From assembly GCF_011758765.1 (NCBI RefSeq), contig NZ_JAANOU010000001.1:2480001-2544000 (forward strand): a stretch of 64,000 bases of DNA. Reading direction: 5' to 3'. The translations under genes were made by a program, and so were the position numbers. The stretch comes from Amycolatopsis viridis. Lineage in GTDB: Bacteria; Actinomycetota; Actinomycetes; Mycobacteriales; Pseudonocardiaceae. A model generated the notes under the pieces. The model saw only the letters and a list, made by a program, of their open reading frames with translations. It was not told where the DNA came from and did no database searches. Within the stretch, counting starts at the first letter, position 1; the number at the start of each line of letters is the position of its first letter. This document shows positions 41,216 through 49,404 of this stretch, piece after piece.

Positions 41216-41689
41216 ATGACCGGCATGGCGAGCGAAGGACCAACCACGGAGGAGGCCGTGCGCACCGCGTTGCTGCTCCTGCCGCGGCTGGTGGGGCGCG
41301 CCAAGAAGATCCCGGTCCCGGAGTCGCTGCGCGGGTTCTCCCTCGCCCCGCGGCACCTGTCGCTGCTGTCCTACCTGCTCTTCGACGGGCCGATGACGGT
41401 CAACGAGCTGGCCGCGCGTCTGGAGGTCGCGCCCACCACGGTCAGCCTGATGGTCGGCGACCTCAGCCGCCGCGGCATCCTCACGCGCACCGAGGACGAG
41501 CAGGACCGGCGCCGCACCATCGTGAGCATCGCCGCGGCCTACCACGCGGATGTGGAGGGCTGGCTCGCCACCGGCGCACGTGCCTGGCGCACCGCGCTGG
41601 AGCCGCTCACGCCCGCACAGCGGCGGATGTTCCTCGACACGCTGCGCGCCTACGAGCGTGAAGTCGAGCAGGAGCGGGGTCCCGGGTAG
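41216..41689 (+). CDS. MarR-family transcriptional regulator
   Basis: A 157-residue winged-helix regulator: helix-turn-helix MTVNELAARLEVAPTTVSLMVGDLSRRGIL and the wing DEQDRRRTIVSIA with the conserved DxRR motif. ATG 41216 is used; ATG 41225 is equally possible. It is divergent from the 2-oxoglutarate oxygenase gene and ends where the SMC-operon promoter begins. It may regulate either neighbour. Ligand unknown. Confidence 0.88.
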   Translation: MTGMASEGPTTEEAVRTALLLLPRLVGRAKKIPVPESLRGFSLAPRHLSLLSYLLFDGPMTVNELAARLEVAPTTVSLMVGDLSRRGILTRTEDEQDRRRTIVSIAAAYHADVEGWLATGARAWRTALEPLTPAQRRMFLDTLRAYEREVEQERGPG

Positions 41690-41692
41690 TCT
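41687..41692 (+). promoter_or_regulatory. -10 box TAGTCT of the SMC-like operon
   Basis: TAGTCT overlaps the marR stop codon and ends 8 nt before GTG 41701. It gives the three-gene operon its own, probably leaderless, promoter. Confidence 0.5.
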
Positions 41693-41700
41693 GGCCCGCT

Positions 41701-43179
41701 GTGCGTGACTCGGACCTGATCAGCGGGGGGCTGGTGGACGAGGGCCTGGCCCGGCGGCTCAAGGCGCTCGCCTGCACCGCGCCCCTGCACGACCTGGACG
41801 CGCGCAAGGCGAAGCTGGACTGGGCCGACGCGACCGTCTACCAGATGGCCGAGATCGCGCTGCACACCATCGACCTGGTCACCATCGCGATGGACTTCGA
41901 CACGGGCGCCGACCACGACGACGTGGTGCGCCGACTGCAACCGTTCGTCGCTGCGCAGGCCCCGCAGCGCCCCGCCGAGGAGCACCTGCGGGTCGCGCGC
42001 TGGGTGCTGGACAACCTGATCAACGTCGGCACCACCGACCGCGGTTTCCGCCGGGTCTACGGCAGCGTGGACGCGCACGGCCGCTACCGGCGCCGCGCGT
42101 TCGACTTCAAGCTGCTCGTCGAACTGGCGGCCCCGGACGGTGAGGTGTACCTGCGCGCCAGCGACGAGGCGATCAACGTGCTGGTCGGCGCGCTGGACAC
42201 GGACGTGGAGTCCGCGCAGATCGCGGCCGAGGTCAAGCTGGAGAACCTGATCAGCCGCGGCCGGCTGGCCGACGCGAAGCTCGCCGCCGAGCAGGCCCGC
42301 TACCGCACCGTCCAGTACGGCGAGACGCTGCGGGCCAAGCTCGACGCGACCCGCCGGGATGTGCGTGCGGTGGACTGGGACCGGGAGATGCCGGAGCTGC
42401 TGGACTCGGCGCTGACCCACATCGAATCCCGGTTCCGGGCCGAGAACGCGATCCTGCGCAACATCACCGCGGCCCGGGACGAGGCCGAGGACGTCGACCA
42501 CAAGCGCCGCGCCGCCGAGCTGGTCGACATCGTCAGCGACTGCATCAGCCGCCACACCCGGTTGCAGGCGCGGTTGCAGGCCGCCGGTGCGGTGTTCCGG
42601 GCCGAACAGGACCGCCAGCAGTTCTCCGGTCCGCCGCAGCGCGCCACGGTCGACCTGTTCGGCCAGATCCTGGTGCCCGCGCTGGAACTGCCGATCGCCG
42701 ATGCCGTCGCGCCGCTGGAGAAGTACTTCCACGCCGCGGCCGGGCTGACCGTGCCGACCGTGCCCGCGCTGCCGTCGCTGGTGTCGCTGCTGCTGCGGCC
42801 GGCCCCCGAGCGCGACAAGGTGGTGGGCGAGGTGCCCGAGCCGGAGCTCGTCCCGCCCGAGAGCCGCGACCACTACAGTGACGAGCAGTGGCGGCGCGCC
42901 GACGAGCTGCTGGACCTGCCCGAGGTGCCGCGGCGGCTGTCCGGCCTGCTGGCCGAGGCGCGCGAGCTCGACCCGCAGCTGCCGCGTCTGGTGGCACTGC
43001 GGGCGCTGCACTCCTACAGTCCCGAGGTGGGTGCGGCGATCCGGCAGGGGGACGACCGGGCGCTGCTCGCCGTCGACGACGGCACACCGCTGGCGGACGA
43101 CGAGTTCGGCGGCGCCGACCTGCTGCTGAGCACGGTCCGGCTGGACCGCGACGTTCTGGACGAAGAGGGGGCGGCATGA
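41701..43179 (+). CDS. Kleisin-like partner of an SMC complex (MksF/JetA-like)
   Basis: A 492-residue protein encoded first in the three-gene operon. It has no signal peptide or membrane segment. Residues about 70-130 are compatible with a winged-helix region (ARWVLDNLINVGTTDRGFRRVYG). Residues about 175-300 are long charged helices (AAEVKLENLISRGRLADAKLAAEQARYRTV type). The C-terminal part includes the second helical block DEQWRRADELLDLPEVPRRLSGLL. Position and size resemble MukF/MksF or Wadjet JetA, but no family motif was matched directly, so this is context-based. GTG 41701 follows the TAGTCT box. Confidence 0.55.
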   Translation: MRDSDLISGGLVDEGLARRLKALACTAPLHDLDARKAKLDWADATVYQMAEIALHTIDLVTIAMDFDTGADHDDVVRRLQPFVAAQAPQRPAEEHLRVARWVLDNLINVGTTDRGFRRVYGSVDAHGRYRRRAFDFKLLVELAAPDGEVYLRASDEAINVLVGALDTDVESAQIAAEVKLENLISRGRLADAKLAAEQARYRTVQYGETLRAKLDATRRDVRAVDWDREMPELLDSALTHIESRFRAENAILRNITAARDEAEDVDHKRRAAELVDIVSDCISRHTRLQARLQAAGAVFRAEQDRQQFSGPPQRATVDLFGQILVPALELPIADAVAPLEKYFHAAAGLTVPTVPALPSLVSLLLRPAPERDKVVGEVPEPELVPPESRDHYSDEQWRRADELLDLPEVPRRLSGLLAEARELDPQLPRLVALRALHSYSPEVGAAIRQGDDRALLAVDDGTPLADDEFGGADLLLSTVRLDRDVLDEEGAA

Positions 43180-43247
43180 GAACTGCGCGCAGGTCCGGAT
43201 CATCCGGTGCCGTGCGGACCGCGTCCGGCGTGGAGGTGCCGGCATGA
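43176..43247 (+). other. 23-codon mini-ORF bridging the first two SMC-operon genes
   Basis: ATG 43176 overlaps the kleisin-like stop. The ORF reads MRTARRSGSSGAVRTASG and ends VEVPA; its TGA (43245-43247) overlaps the next ATG at 43244. It uses AGA, ACT and TCA, codons rare in this genome. The next gene has its own GGAGGTG site (43232-43238), so a relay role is not required. Confidence 0.3.
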
Positions 43248-44044
43248 CGCGTCCGGTCACCACCGGCGACGCGGAGAACGCGGCACGGCTGATCTCGTTC
43301 GGCATGCGGCCCAAACACCTGCCCGCGCGCGACGTCGTGTACGCGGACCTGGTCCGCCGCTACGGCGAGGACAGCGCGTTCAAGCAGCTGACCAACTCCG
43401 TCGCGGCCGGGCTGGGCCTGATGGTGCTCGGCGTGAGCAGCCAGGCCGGTGCGGTGCTGGCCGCCACCGACGAGTCGGTGTTCGAGGTCAGGATGGACAG
43501 CTACGCGCGGCAGAGCAAGATCCGCGAGCGCCGCGACACCGAGAAGGTGCTGCACGGCCTGGTCCACCTGGCCACCGCGGCCCTCGGTTACCCGCGCCCG
43601 GACGACCTGGCCAACGACACCTACATCGGCCGGGTCAGCGTCGACCAGGTCGACGGCGTGGTGCGCGAGGCGTGCCGGATCCTCGACGAGCGCGCGGCGA
43701 AGGCCGAGGCGAACAACGACCCGCTGTCCGACTCGCCGGAGCTGGAGCAGGCGTGGCGTGCCTACGCCCGCCGTCCCGAGGCCGCGGCCACCAAGGACGG
43801 CCGGCTGGCCGCGGACACCACGCGCGGCATGGTGTCGCGCGCGCTGCGGTTCCTGGCCGACCAGGGCTTCCTGGTGCAGGTCAGCGGTGAGCAGGGCGGC
43901 ACGTACCGGACAACGCCGCGCTACCAGGTGCAGGTGCGGGAGCTGGCCGCGGACAGCGCTTTCGAGGAACTGCTGGCGCTCGGCGTGGTCGCGGTGTCCG
44001 ACGGCGAGGGCACGCTGCGTCCGTCCGGTTCGGACACTCTGTAG
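43244..44044 (+). CDS. Small winged-helix-like SMC partner (MksE/JetB-like)
   Basis: A 266-residue soluble protein, second in the operon. The N-terminal part (RDVVYADLVRRYGEDSAFKQLTNSVAAGLGL) and a central RGMVSRALRFLADQGFLVQV look like winged helices, as in the MukE/MksE/JetB partners of SMC complexes. Length fits that group (about 200-260). No enzyme motif was found. ATG 43244 has GGAGGTG 5 nt upstream. The SMC-like gene begins 10 bp after its stop. Family assignment rests on size, order and helical pattern. Confidence 0.55.
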   Translation: MTRPVTTGDAENAARLISFGMRPKHLPARDVVYADLVRRYGEDSAFKQLTNSVAAGLGLMVLGVSSQAGAVLAATDESVFEVRMDSYARQSKIRERRDTEKVLHGLVHLATAALGYPRPDDLANDTYIGRVSVDQVDGVVREACRILDERAAKAEANNDPLSDSPELEQAWRAYARRPEAAATKDGRLAADTTRGMVSRALRFLADQGFLVQVSGEQGGTYRTTPRYQVQVRELAADSAFEELLALGVVAVSDGEGTLRPSGSDTL

Positions 44045-44054
44045 GGGGAGATCG

Positions 44055-47000
44055 GTGTACGAGCTTTCGCGGGTGCGGCTGCACTCGGTCGGTCCGGCCG
44101 GCGCGCGCTACCAGGACGTGCTGCTCGACTTCAGCGGCGCCGGCCCGCTGGTGCAGGCGCCGGCGCAGGACGCGCTGTTCACCGCCGGGATCCACTCGGC
44201 CGAGGGTGGCCTGCCGCGGCGGCCGTCGCCGGCGAGCGTGCTGTTCCTGGAGAACGGCGGCGGTAAGTCGGTGCTGATCAAGCTGATCTTCTCGGTCATG
44301 CTGCCCGGGCGGCGCCAGGTGGTGGGCACGACCAGCACGCGCGTGCTGGAGAAGTTCGTCCTGGCCAAGGACGTCGCGCACGTCGTGCTGGAGTGGCAGC
44401 ACACCGAGACCGGGCAGCGGGTGATCACCGGCAAGGTGTCGGAGTGGCGCGGGCACGTGACCTCCGGTGATCCCGCCAACCTGATCGATTCGTGGTACTG
44501 CTTCCGGCCCACCGCGTCGCTGGATCTGGAGTCGCTGCCGTTCACCGACGGCGGCCGCCTGCTCACCATGTCCGGGTTCGCCGAGCAGCTGGACCGCGCG
44601 CACAAGGCCGAGCCGGAGCTGGAGCTGTTCACCACCCGGCGCCACCACGAGTGGACCGAGCGGCTGGACGGCCTCGGCCTGGACACGGAGCTGTTCCGGT
44701 ACCAGCGCGCGATGAACGCCGGCGAGGGTGAGGCGGCCGATGCGTTCGCCTTCACCTCCGACGAGGCGTTCGTGGAGTTCCTGCTGCGCGCGGTGATCCC
44801 CGAGGACGATCCGAAGGACCTCGCCGAGGTGGTGCAGACCTACGCGCACAACCTCGGCCGCCGCGGTGAGCTGATGAGCGAGCGCGAGTTCGTCGCCGGG
44901 GCGCTGGAGCTGCTCACCCCGCTCACCGAGGAGGAGTCGCTGGCCGCGGCCTCCCGCAAACTGGCTGCCCTCGCCCGCGAGGAGGCCTGCGAGCTGGCCG
45001 GTTCCGTCGTCGCCCGGCACCGGCTGGAGGCCGGGCGCCTCGACGGACTTCGGTCCTTTGTAGACGATGCCAGGGACGCGGAGAAGCTCGCCGAGGGCGA
45101 CCACCGGCGCCGCGGCGCCGTCGTGACCGAGCTGCGCCGGGTCGTCGCGGAACTGCGGCTGGCCGCCGCCACCGCCGAGAAGGCCCGGCTCGACGAACAG
45201 CTGCGGCACGCCCGCGAGACGGCGGCCGCCTGGCGCGAGACCGGCACGGTGCTGGCACACGTCAACGCAGCCCGCAGGGCCGCCGACATCCGCGAGCTCG
45301 TCGGTGACCGTGAGCAGAGCGCGAAACCGGCTCTGGAGGCCAAGAACGCGGCGGCCACGGCACTGGCCCGCGGACTGCTCGCGCTGGCCCGGGAGGCCGG
45401 CGAACAGGCCGAGGCCGCCGAAGCGCGTGCCGTGGCCGCGCGGACCGGCGCCGCGGCCGCGCAGGACCAGCGGGACGAGGCCACCGCCACCGCCGCCGCG
45501 CACCGCGCCGAACTGGGCCAGCTGACCCGCCGCGTCGAGGAGGTGCGCGCGCGGGTGCAGCAGGCCGTCCGGGACGGGCTGCTCACCGATGGCACCCAGG
45601 TCGCCGCTGCCGCGCAGGAGGCCCGCACGCGCGGGGAGCAGGCCGTGGCGGAGCTGGCCGCGCGGGAGAGCGAACTGGAGGGTGTGGCCGAGGACCACGC
45701 CCAGGCCCAGCTCGCGCTGCACGCCGCGCAGCAGCGAGCCGCCGCCGCGCAGGCCCGCGCCGCACACGCGGCCGAGGAGCTGGCCAAGGCGCAGCGCCGC
45801 ACCGGCAACCTCGCCGCGCACCCGCGGCTGCTGGAACTGCTCGGCGGTGACACCGTCCAGCTGGAGACCGACACCCCCGCGCTGCTGACCCGGTTGCGGG
45901 AGGCGCGGACAGCCGCGGAACGCGAGCAGACCGCGCTGCGCATGGCGGAGTCGGCCGACGAACGCGCGCTGGCCGCGCTCGGCTCCGGTGGGCTGCTGCC
46001 GGCGCCGCCGGAGGTCCAGTCCGCTTTGGACGTCCTGGAGGCGGCGGGCATCACCGCGTGGTCCGGGTGGCGGTATCTGTCCACCATGGACAGCGCAGGG
46101 CGGGAGCGGGTGCTGCGGGACCTGCCGCACCTGCTCGGCGGGGTACTGGTGAACGACCCGGCGCACCTGGACCGCGCCCGCCAGGTGCTCGCCGGTGCCA
46201 ACCTGCTGCCGAGCGTGGTGCTGCCGGTCGGCACCACCGAGGCGGTGCGCGCCGGCGGCGCGGCGCCGGGTGTGGCGTTCCTGGTCCCGCCCAACCCCGC
46301 GATGTACGACGAGGAAGCCGCCGACACCGAGCGGCAGGCGATCGCCGCCCGGCACGCCCGCCGGCAGAAGCAGCTCGACGCGCTGGCGAGCGCCATCGGC
46401 GACGACGCGGCACTGGAGTGGAAGCTCACCACCTGGCGCGAGGACTACCCGCCCGGCGCGCTCGCCACGCTCGCCGAGGAGGCCGAAGCCGCGGCGACCG
46501 AGCAGACCGAGGCCGCGGCCGCCATCGCTGCGCAGGAACGCGCCCTGGCCGATCTGGGTGCGCGGCGGAACCGGTTGCGGGAGGCGATCCCAGCGTTGCG
46601 CGCCGGTGCCCGCACGAGCGAGGAGCGCGCCCGCAAGCTCAGTGAGCTGGCCGAGCGGGTCGCGTCGATTCCGCAGTGGACCGAGGCGGCCGGGCACGCG
46701 CAGGAGGTCGTCGCCCGCGCGGAGGCCGAGGCCGAACAGGCCGCGGCCCGCGCGGCGCGGCTGCGCGAGGAGGCCGCCGAGGAGCAGCGCACCGCGGACG
46801 GCCACCGCCGCACCGTGACCCAGGCGCGGGCCGAGCTGGCCGAGGTGCCCGGCGGGGGATCGGTGTCCGAGGACGAACCGGTGCCCGCCGAGCCGGTCGA
46901 CGTGCTGCGCCGGACGTTCGCCGCGGCCGGCGACGCCTACGCCCGGGTCGAGGTCGGCAGCGACCTGCGGGCCGAACTGGACCAGGCCGAAAGCGCGGAG

Positions 47001-48503
47001 TCCGCCGCGCGGGCGGCGCTGGAGGCCGTGGACGCTGCGGTGCGGGAGCGCGCCGCGCGCCTGCTGGAAACGCCGGACGGCTCGAACGCCGCGACCAGGG
47101 CCGCGGCCCTGGCCCGCGCCGGGCGGGCCGTGTCGGCGCTGGAGGCCGAGCACGGCGAGGCGATCGGGCTCGTCGCGACCTGCAAGGCCGAGCTGGAGCA
47201 GCTGCCGAGGCAGAACGCGGTGCTGGAGACCCGGCCGCGCGACGTCGAGCACGGCCGTGCGCTGATCGACGACGCCGCGGAGGAGGTGTCGGCCGCCGCC
47301 CGGGCGCTGGAGGAGGCGCAGGCGCGGCGCGCGGAGGCCGAGCGTGCGCTGGCGGCGGCCACCGCGTCGGCCGCCGGGTTCGAGATGCTCGCCGGGTCGA
47401 TGGCGCACCTGGTTCCCGGCGGTGAGCCGGACGGGGCGGTGAGCGTGTTCGACGGCGATGTGGAGGCCGCGCAAGCCCGCTACCGCAAGCTGAACACGAC
47501 TCTGACCGACGCCGAGGCCGCGGTGGAGGGCGCCGAGAAGCGGGTGCGCGCGGCGGCGGACGCGCTCGCCCAGTACGCGACGGACAAGCGGTTCGAGAAG
47601 CTGACCAGCCCGGTGCGGCAGCAGATCGTGTCGGTGCGCCGGGACGACCTGCCGGCGCACGCGCGGGAGTGGGCGGCCGCGCTGAAGCCGCGGCTGCGGA
47701 CGCTGACCGACGACCTGGCGCAGATCGACCGGCACCGGTCCGGGATCGTCGCCCGGCTGCAGGGGATGGTCGAGGGTGCGCTGCGGATGCTGCGCTCGGC
47801 GCAGCGGCTGTCGCGGCTGCCGGAGGGACTCGGCGGCTGGTCCGGCCAGGAGTTCCTGCGGATCCGGTTCGGCGACCCGGAGGAGCCGCAGCTGTCCGAG
47901 GCGCTCGGCCAGGTCGTGGACGAGGCCGCGACCGGGAAGACCGGCGACGGGCGCGACGTCAAACGGGACGGCATGTCGCTGGTGCTGCGGGGGGTGCGGG
48001 CGGCGGTGCCCAAGGGGTTCCGGGTGGACATCCTGAAGCCGGACTCGGTGCTGCGCACCGAACGCCAGCGGGTGTCGGAGATCCGGGACGTCTTCTCCGG
48101 CGGGCAGCAGCTCACCGCGGCGATCATCCTGTACTGCACGCTGGCCGCGCTGCGGGCGAACAACCGTGGCCGGGTCCGCAACCGGCACTCCGGGGTGCTG
48201 TTCCTGGACAACCCGATCGGCCGCGCGTCGGCCGGGTACCTGCTGGAGCTCCAGCGTGTGGTCGCCGAGGCGCTGGGTGTGCAGCTGATCTACACCACGG
48301 GCCTGTTCGACGCCGGAGCGCTGTCGGAGTTCCCGCTGATCGTCCGCCTGCGCAACGACGCCGACCTGCGGGCCGGCCGCAAGTACCTGTCGGTCGACGC
48401 GACGATCCGCAACCACCTCGACGACCTCGGGGAACCGGACGGCACCGCCCGCATCTCGGCGACCCGGCTGTTCGCCAGGCCGGGGGAGCAGGCGAGCGCC
48501 TGA
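44055..48503 (+). CDS. SMC-like coiled-coil ATPase (MksB/JetC-like)
   Basis: A 1482-residue SMC-type protein. The N-terminal head has a P-loop at residues 66-72, LENGGGKSV with Lys71; the usual first glycine is absent. Long Ala/Glu/Arg-rich coiled coils span about 290-640 and 770-1240, separated by a folded hinge-like region (about 645-765, containing GITAWSGWRYLSTM and VVLPVGTTEAVRAGG). The C-terminal head has signature FSGGQQ (Ser1348) and Walker B VLFLDNPIGRAS, with Asp1385 but Asn1386 where the catalytic Glu is expected. GTG 44055 has GGGGGAG 4 nt upstream; an open frame extends further back over the previous gene and is a shadow. It is probably a DNA-loop-extruding or clamp ATPase. Confidence 0.8.
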   Translation: MYELSRVRLHSVGPAGARYQDVLLDFSGAGPLVQAPAQDALFTAGIHSAEGGLPRRPSPASVLFLENGGGKSVLIKLIFSVMLPGRRQVVGTTSTRVLEKFVLAKDVAHVVLEWQHTETGQRVITGKVSEWRGHVTSGDPANLIDSWYCFRPTASLDLESLPFTDGGRLLTMSGFAEQLDRAHKAEPELELFTTRRHHEWTERLDGLGLDTELFRYQRAMNAGEGEAADAFAFTSDEAFVEFLLRAVIPEDDPKDLAEVVQTYAHNLGRRGELMSEREFVAGALELLTPLTEEESLAAASRKLAALAREEACELAGSVVARHRLEAGRLDGLRSFVDDARDAEKLAEGDHRRRGAVVTELRRVVAELRLAAATAEKARLDEQLRHARETAAAWRETGTVLAHVNAARRAADIRELVGDREQSAKPALEAKNAAATALARGLLALAREAGEQAEAAEARAVAARTGAAAAQDQRDEATATAAAHRAELGQLTRRVEEVRARVQQAVRDGLLTDGTQVAAAAQEARTRGEQAVAELAARESELEGVAEDHAQAQLALHAAQQRAAAAQARAAHAAEELAKAQRRTGNLAAHPRLLELLGGDTVQLETDTPALLTRLREARTAAEREQTALRMAESADERALAALGSGGLLPAPPEVQSALDVLEAAGITAWSGWRYLSTMDSAGRERVLRDLPHLLGGVLVNDPAHLDRARQVLAGANLLPSVVLPVGTTEAVRAGGAAPGVAFLVPPNPAMYDEEAADTERQAIAARHARRQKQLDALASAIGDDAALEWKLTTWREDYPPGALATLAEEAEAAATEQTEAAAAIAAQERALADLGARRNRLREAIPALRAGARTSEERARKLSELAERVASIPQWTEAAGHAQEVVARAEAEAEQAAARAARLREEAAEEQRTADGHRRTVTQARAELAEVPGGGSVSEDEPVPAEPVDVLRRTFAAAGDAYARVEVGSDLRAELDQAESAESAARAALEAVDAAVRERAARLLETPDGSNAATRAAALARAGRAVSALEAEHGEAIGLVATCKAELEQLPRQNAVLETRPRDVEHGRALIDDAAEEVSAAARALEEAQARRAEAERALAAATASAAGFEMLAGSMAHLVPGGEPDGAVSVFDGDVEAAQARYRKLNTTLTDAEAAVEGAEKRVRAAADALAQYATDKRFEKLTSPVRQQIVSVRRDDLPAHAREWAAALKPRLRTLTDDLAQIDRHRSGIVARLQGMVEGALRMLRSAQRLSRLPEGLGGWSGQEFLRIRFGDPEEPQLSEALGQVVDEAATGKTGDGRDVKRDGMSLVLRGVRAAVPKGFRVDILKPDSVLRTERQRVSEIRDVFSGGQQLTAAIILYCTLAALRANNRGRVRNRHSGVLFLDNPIGRASAGYLLELQRVVAEALGVQLIYTTGLFDAGALSEFPLIVRLRNDADLRAGRKYLSVDATIRNHLDDLGEPDGTARISATRLFARPGEQASA

Positions 48504-48528
48504 GGCGGCCGCCCCGTTCCCCGGGTGG

Positions 48529-49014
48529 TCAGCCGCGGATCGCGGCCTGGTACGCGGCCAGTTCGCCGGCGTCGTCGATGCTGCCGTGGTGGTGGAACTG
48601 CGCCCAGCGGCCGTCCGCGTAGCGGAAGTACCGGCTGGTGCGGATCCGCAGCGGCACCTCACGGCCGTCGACGACGTACGAGCCGGTCTCCCGCCCGGCG
48701 AACAGCGCGTGGCCCTCGCCGGCGTACTCCACGATGTCGCCGAACGTCACCGTCACCAGCGCCGGGCCGTGGAACACCTTGTCGTACAGGGCGGTGATCT
48801 CCGGGCCGCCGCGCAGGATGCCGCCCAGCGGGTTGTTCAGCTGGGCCAGCGGATCGCCGGTCCACACCTGCGCGAACACGTCCGAATCGCGCTGGTTGAA
48901 GGCGAAGTAGAAGGTTTCCAGCGCGGCCAGCGCGCCTTCGATGCCGGGCGCGGTGGCCGCGTCCAGCCGGTTGCGCGAGTCCGGGCCGAAGGTGGCCGCG
49001 AGGCGTCGGGTCAT
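48529..49014 (-). CDS. SnoaL/NTF2-like protein
   Basis: A 161-residue protein of the NTF2-like fold. EGALAALETFYFAFNQRDSDVFAQVW is the typical N-terminal helix, and RYFRYADGRWAQFHHHGSID the C-terminal strand of the cone-shaped fold. Such proteins include isomerases, hydrolases and calcium/calmodulin-kinase-like association domains; no catalytic residue is assigned. It is divergent from the ArsR gene with 27 bp between start codons, so the ArsR protein may control it. Confidence 0.75.
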   Translation of the reverse strand: MTRRLAATFGPDSRNRLDAATAPGIEGALAALETFYFAFNQRDSDVFAQVWTGDPLAQLNNPLGGILRGGPEITALYDKVFHGPALVTVTFGDIVEYAGEGHALFAGRETGSYVVDGREVPLRIRTSRYFRYADGRWAQFHHHGSIDDAGELAAYQAAIRG

Positions 49015-49030
49015 GTCCGCTCCTGCCGTC

Positions 49031-49036
49031 TAGAGT
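49031..49036 (+). promoter_or_regulatory. -10 box TAGAGT of the ArsR gene
   Basis: TAGAGT ends 5 nt before ATG 49042, consistent with a leaderless start there. The box lies between the two divergent start codons. Confidence 0.45.
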
Positions 49037-49041
49037 GTTCG

Positions 49042-49404
49042 ATGGAGGTCGATCACATGAGTGTACGACAAGATTCGAACACCGCGCGGGCGCGCGGGCT
49101 GACCCACGCCGATCCGAAAGACGTGTCCCTGCAGGACGCCCTGACCGCCGTCGCCGACCCGGTGCGCCGGGCCATCCTGCGCGAGCTGGCCGGGGTGCCG
49201 GACTGGACCAAGACGTGCGGCACCTTCGACCTGCCGGTCACCAAGGCCACCCGCAGCCACCACTTCGCGGTCCTGCGCGCGGCCGGCCTGATCGAACAAC
49301 GCGACGCCGGCCCCCGGCGGCTCAACAGGCTGCGCCGCGCCGAGTTCGACGACGCCTTCCCCGGCCTGCTGGAGCTGGTGCTGACTAGTCCCGCCGACCG
49401 TTGA
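49042..49404 (+). CDS. ArsR-family transcriptional regulator
   Basis: A 120-residue winged-helix regulator: ALTAVADPVRRAILRELAG, then VTKATRSHHFAVLRAAGLIEQRDAG as recognition helix and start of the wing. A single Cys (KTCGTFDLP) is not enough to predict a metal site, so it may not sense metals. ATG 49042 fits the TAGAGT box; ATG 49057 is an alternative. Its last 20 bases overlap the 3' end of the convergent LysE gene. It likely regulates the divergent SnoaL-like gene. Confidence 0.82.
   Translation: MEVDHMSVRQDSNTARARGLTHADPKDVSLQDALTAVADPVRRAILRELAGVPDWTKTCGTFDLPVTKATRSHHFAVLRAAGLIEQRDAGPRRLNRLRRAEFDDAFPGLLELVLTSPADR

Noticed and set aside
41216..41689. MarR gene considered part of the SMC system
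   Set aside because: The SMC operon has its own promoter box at the marR stop, and marR is divergent from an oxygenase gene, so association is not supported by sequence.
44055..48503. Frameshift or fusion of the winged-helix-like and SMC-like genes, since the SMC frame stays open back to 43449
   Set aside because: The upstream extension is low-complexity shadow sequence, and GTG 44055 has a good ribosome binding site 10 bp after the previous stop.
43881..48662. Very long open frame on the minus strand opposite the SMC-like gene (over 1500 codons)
   Set aside because: Low-complexity Arg/Gly/Leu/His composition typical of antisense frames in high-GC genes; the plus-strand protein has clear SMC motifs.
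48504..49014. JetD/MksG nuclease gene after the SMC-like gene
   Set aside because: The only gene here is a 161-residue NTF2-like protein on the opposite strand; no Toprim or DUF2220-type sequence.
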